Origin: Pseudomonadota bacterium
GTDB taxonomy: Bacteria > Myxococcota_A > Polyangia > Haliangiales > Haliangiaceae
NCBI GenBank assembly: GCA_022360315.1
Contig: JAKSDA010000108.1
Coordinates: forward strand, 41,276-105,275
Reading direction: 5' to 3'
Length of the DNA: 64,000 nt
The position numbers and the translations under genes are program-made. Positions 61,139 to 64,000 of this stretch are shown piece after piece. Position 1 is the first letter of the stretch; each line of letters opens with the position of its first letter. Under the pieces are notes generated by a model. The model made no database searches. It had not been told where the DNA came from and saw nothing but the letters and a program-made list of their open reading frames with translations.

Positions 61139-62451
61139 CCATGACCACGACAACGGCACTGCCGACGAGAGAGACCTGTACGAGAAAAATCCAATCGAGC
61201 CGGATCGGTCATCATATTGTTGTTGCTGCGATAATATCGATATTGCCAACCAGCGCAGGGGCCGAGACGATCGCCATAAAGGGCGGTCGTGTATATGTCG
61301 AGCCAAACAAGGTGATCGACCGTGCGACACTGGTGATCCGCAACGGCGTGGTACGCAGCGTGGGCAAGAACGTCGCTGTGCCATCTGGTGCTCGTGTCAT
61401 CGATGCCAGCGGCAAGATTGTCACCGCGGGGTTTATCGAGTCGTCTACAGCCTTGGGTCTTCTCGAAGTCTCGCTGGAGAGTTCCACCCGTGAGGGGAGT
61501 TTTGGCGACAGCAGCCAGCCGATTCACGCGGCCTATCGGGTGAGTGACGGATACAATGCCACATCAGTGGCCATTCCGGTGGCTCGCGCGCAGGGCGTCA
61601 CCTCGGCCGTGGCTGTGCCGCGCGGCGGTCTGGTATCGGGAACGTCGGGTTGGTTTTCGCTGGCCGATGCAATGACACCGGATGTGACGGTCAAGGCGCC
61701 GCTTGCCATGTATGCCAGCCTGGGCGAAGCATCGCTCGGCAGCGCGCAGGGTTCGCGGGGTATGGCCATCTTGCGCCTGCGCGAGCTTCTCGACGACGCC
61801 CGTACCTACAGCCGGCAAAAGCCGAACTACCAGCGCAATCAGTCGCGGCCATTTGCTGCGGCCAGGCTCGACCTCGAAGCGCTGATCCCGGTCGTCCAGG
61901 GTCGTCTTCCTCTGGTCGTGCGTGCCCACCGCAGTTCGGACATCCTGGCTGCGCTGCGTCTGGCCGGCGAGTTTGGTTTGCGCGTGGCGATCGAAGGGGG
62001 TACCGAGGCTTGGATGGTGGCCAAAGAACTAGCTCGAGCCAGGATTGGAGTGATTTTGAATCCGGCCGCAAATCTACCCCAGCGCTTCGAGCGCACTCGG
62101 GTGCGCGACGATGCCGCCAAGCTGTTGGCCGAGGCAGGAGTTGCGGTGGCCATTTCGAGCATACGCGGGCCCATGGATGTGGCAACCATACGCCAGCTGG
62201 CCGGCATTGCGGTGGCCAACGGCATGGCATACGAGCATGCACTGGCTGCGGTCACCTCGGTTCCGGCCGCGCTATTCGGCGTCGATCGCGGAACCATCGG
62301 GCCGGGCAAGGCAGCCGATATCGTGATCTGGTCGGGCGATCCGTTCGAGCTATCGACCCGTGCCGAGCACGTGATCATCGCCGGTCGGGTAACCAGTACG
62401 CGCAACCGGCAGACTCTGCTTCTCGAGCGTTATCGCACCCTGGCCCGGTAG
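61135..62451 (+). CDS. Amidohydrolase-family protein, second of coupled pair
   Basis: A 438-residue protein with a signal peptide (hydrophobic VVAAIISILPTSAGA-E). It is a homologue of the upstream amidohydrolase but shorter. KGGRVYVEPNKVIDRATLVIRNGVV and IVTAGFIESST replace the usual HxH site (no His-x-His there), while RPFAAARLDLEALIPVVQGRLPLVVRAHRSSD and VAISSIRGPMD are in expected places. TIGPGKADIVIW closes the barrel. Loss of the HxH pair suggests a non-catalytic or altered subunit that pairs with the upstream enzyme. The ATGA overlap implies a stoichiometric complex in the periplasm. Confidence 0.85.
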   Translation: MTMTTTTALPTRETCTRKIQSSRIGHHIVVAAIISILPTSAGAETIAIKGGRVYVEPNKVIDRATLVIRNGVVRSVGKNVAVPSGARVIDASGKIVTAGFIESSTALGLLEVSLESSTREGSFGDSSQPIHAAYRVSDGYNATSVAIPVARAQGVTSAVAVPRGGLVSGTSGWFSLADAMTPDVTVKAPLAMYASLGEASLGSAQGSRGMAILRLRELLDDARTYSRQKPNYQRNQSRPFAAARLDLEALIPVVQGRLPLVVRAHRSSDILAALRLAGEFGLRVAIEGGTEAWMVAKELARARIGVILNPAANLPQRFERTRVRDDAAKLLAEAGVAVAISSIRGPMDVATIRQLAGIAVANGMAYEHALAAVTSVPAALFGVDRGTIGPGKAADIVIWSGDPFELSTRAEHVIIAGRVTSTRNRQTLLLERYRTLAR

Positions 62452-62519
62452 CGGCCCGAATGCGACCAGAGCAGGCGGCGTGATGCGGTTTTGAGCGGGC
62501 CGAGCTATCATCCCGGCCC

Positions 62520-63824
62520 ATGATTCAACGCTACAGTCGCCCGGAGTTTGCCGCGATCTGGACTGACCCGGCCAGATTTGATACCTGGCTCGAAGTCGAG
62601 CTTGCGGCTTGTGAAGCCATGGAGCGGGTCGGAATGGTTCCCGAGGGGCAAGCTGCCGCGATTCGGCAACGCGCCCGGGGCAAGCTCTCGGTCGATCGCA
62701 TTGTGGAGATCGAGCAGACCACGCGCCACGACGTGATTGCGTTTCTCACTCATGTCGAGGAGTTGGCCGGCGAGCCGGCCAGGTGGTTGCACCTGGGCAT
62801 GACCTCGTCGGACGTTCTCGATACCGCGCTGGCGTTGCAGAGTCAAAAAGCACTCGATGGCATTTTGGTCGCTCTTCGGGGCTTGCGGTCGGCGGTGGCC
62901 GAGCGCGCCCACGAGCACCGGCACACCCCTGCCATCGGCCGCAGTCACGGCATTCACGCCGAGCCGATCACGGCCGGCCTGGTTTTTGCGCGCTGGTATG
63001 CCGAACTCGGTCGGGCGCTTCGCCGAATCGAACGCGCGCGCGAGGCCATTTCGGTCGGCAAGATTGCCGGCGCGGTTGGCACCTATGGCAATCTTTCGCC
63101 CGAGGTCGAAAAAATGGCTCTCGACGCACTCGGCCTCGAGCCCGAGACGGTGGCCACGCAGGTTGTGGCCCGCGATCGCCACGCCGACGTGCTCTTGTCC
63201 CTGGCCATGCTGGGTACGGCGATCGAGCAGATCGCCCTGGGTGTCAGGCACTGGCAGCGCACCGAGGTAGGCGAGGCCGAGGAGGGATTTGGCCGCGGGC
63301 AAAAAGGCTCGAGCGCCATGCCGCACAAAAAGAACCCGATTTTGTCGGAAAATCTCACCGGTCTGGCCCGTTTACTGCGCGGCTATGCCGGCTCGGCTCT
63401 GGACAACATCGCTCTGTGGCACGAGCGCGATATATCGCACTCGTCGGTCGAGCGGGTGGCCTTTCCCGACGCGACCATCCTGGCCGATTTCATGATCGCA
63501 CGGGCCGAGCGCGTCATCCGCAATCTGGTCATCAAGAGCGACCGAATGCGTCACAATCTCGATACCTCGGGTGGGTTGTATTTTTCCGAGGCCGTGCTTC
63601 TGGCCCTGGTGAGATCTGGTCTACCCAGGCAGAAAGCCTACGAAATGGTCCAACGCTGCGCCCTGGCCGCTCATTCGGGTCAAGGTCATTTTCGCGACCT
63701 TCTCGCCCGAGACCCGGACATCGGGCGACATATTTCGCAAAGCGACCTCGACGCCGCGTTCGATCTCGACCATCATCTCCGCCACGTCGAGGCCATTTTT
63801 GCCCGGGTATTCGACCAAGATTGA
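62520..63824 (+). CDS. purB: Adenylosuccinate lyase
   Basis: A 434-residue enzyme of purine synthesis. It splits SAICAR to AICAR and adenylosuccinate to AMP, releasing fumarate. The fumarase/aspartase-superfamily signature [12 protein letters not shown] is present, along with [25 protein letters not shown] (catalytic His) and [14 protein letters not shown]. The normal length is about 430 residues. No clear ribosome-binding site was seen in the short gap after the amidohydrolase. A housekeeping gene next to the accessory amidohydrolase pair. Identification is very secure. Confidence 0.96.
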   Translation: MIQRYSRPEFAAIWTDPARFDTWLEVELAACEAMERVGMVPEGQAAAIRQRARGKLSVDRIVEIEQTTRHDVIAFLTHVEELAGEPARWLHLGMTSSDVLDTALALQSQKALDGILVALRGLRSAVAERAHEHRHTPAIGRSHGIHAEPITAGLVFARWYAELGRALRRIERAREAISVGKIAGAVGTYGNLSPEVEKMALDALGLEPETVATQVVARDRHADVLLSLAMLGTAIEQIALGVRHWQRTEVGEAEEGFGRGQKGSSAMPHKKNPILSENLTGLARLLRGYAGSALDNIALWHERDISHSSVERVAFPDATILADFMIARAERVIRNLVIKSDRMRHNLDTSGGLYFSEAVLLALVRSGLPRQKAYEMVQRCALAAHSGQGHFRDLLARDPDIGRHISQSDLDAAFDLDHHLRHVEAIFARVFDQD

Positions 63825-63889
63825 ACTGGGCGGGCACAGTTCCGACTGAGACTGTATAGTTAGAGCCGGTCCAAAAACCTCGGACCGAG

Positions 63890-63994
63890 CCAGAGCGGCG
63901 AGGCGCGCCGCCAGTGGGTGCGCGAGGAGTGGAGAATACTGGGTGTATTTGACCGACGAGCAAGCCCGCTGGCGGTGATGGATCGCCGCTCTGG
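63890..63994 (+). repeat. Structured repeat with same loop core as the 47 kb copy
   Basis: CCAGAGCGGCGA (63890-63901) pairs perfectly with TCGCCGCTCTGG (63983-63994). Inside, CCGCCAGTGGG (63908-63918) pairs with CCCGCTGGCGG (63965-63975), with one G-U. The loop holds GGAGAATACTGGGTGTATT followed by TGACCGACGAGCAA, 26 of 33 bases identical to the loop at 47 kb though the stems differ completely. It follows purB by 65 bases. A structured RNA or mobile hairpin element is the best explanation. Confidence 0.65.
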
Positions 63995-64000
63995 CGACGC

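Overview
The window looks like chromosomal DNA from a myxobacterium or close relative (Myxococcota). It is GC-rich, with scattered AT-rich promoter islands. It carries an ADYC-domain lipo/secreted-type protein, four Ser/Thr-kinase-family genes, a PP2C phosphatase, FHA proteins, an ECF sigma factor and many very large multidomain signalling proteins. No plasmid, phage, tRNA, rRNA or CRISPR signature was seen. The assignment is an inference from gene content; species cannot be named.

Layout. 1-3.1 kb: end of an inositol-monophosphatase-family gene, an M24 peptidase homologue that has lost metal ligands, and a secreted-type M15 peptidoglycan peptidase. 3.3-9.6 kb: three paralogous caspase/gingipain-like (clan CD) cysteine-protease homologues, one divergent and carrying a C-terminal HTH, one fused to a separate C-terminal domain, plus a tightly coupled partner gene. 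9.6-18.3 kb: a lipoprotein, two near-identical XRE regulators each with an SOS-box-like sequence upstream, a TonB-like envelope protein, lexA, a HEAT-like protein and murJ. 18.6-28.4 kb: an ADYC protein with eight MEIQG-type repeats, a kinase-STAND-FGE fusion with an FHA partner, and an ECF sigma factor next to a trypsin-TPR membrane protein.

28.4-44.4 kb: a CHAT-STAND-WD40 protein of about 1670 residues with a tiny acidic protein beside it, a carotenoid oxygenase/TetR divergent pair, a hydrolase, lipoproteins, a pseudokinase, a DUF4105 protein, and an operon of CHAT-cyclase, FHA and a decayed ORF. 45-59.5 kb: PP2C phosphatase, DOPA-dioxygenase-like protein, a Tat-type protein, a cyclic-nucleotide-binding protein with an outer-membrane partner, a kinase-FGE protein, a substrate-binding/OmpA fusion, an Amt transporter with a coiled-coil tail, and a kinase-receiver-cyclase protein. 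59.5-64 kb: two coupled amidohydrolases and purB.

How it fits together. Most of the window is an accessory signalling and protease island: sensors (FHA, WD40, TPR, FGE, cNMP, receiver) joined to effectors (CHAT and caspase-like proteases, kinases, trypsin). Housekeeping genes (lexA, murJ, purB) sit between these blocks. The best candidates for an undescribed system are the caspase-like cluster at 3.3-9.6 kb (with the SOS-linked XRE pair nearby), and the CHAT-STAND-WD40 gene with its 50-residue acidic neighbour. A dispersed structured repeat (near 0.7, 16.4, 47.4 and 63.9 kb) has a conserved loop with an apparent compensatory base-pair change, and three of its copies run into coding sequence.
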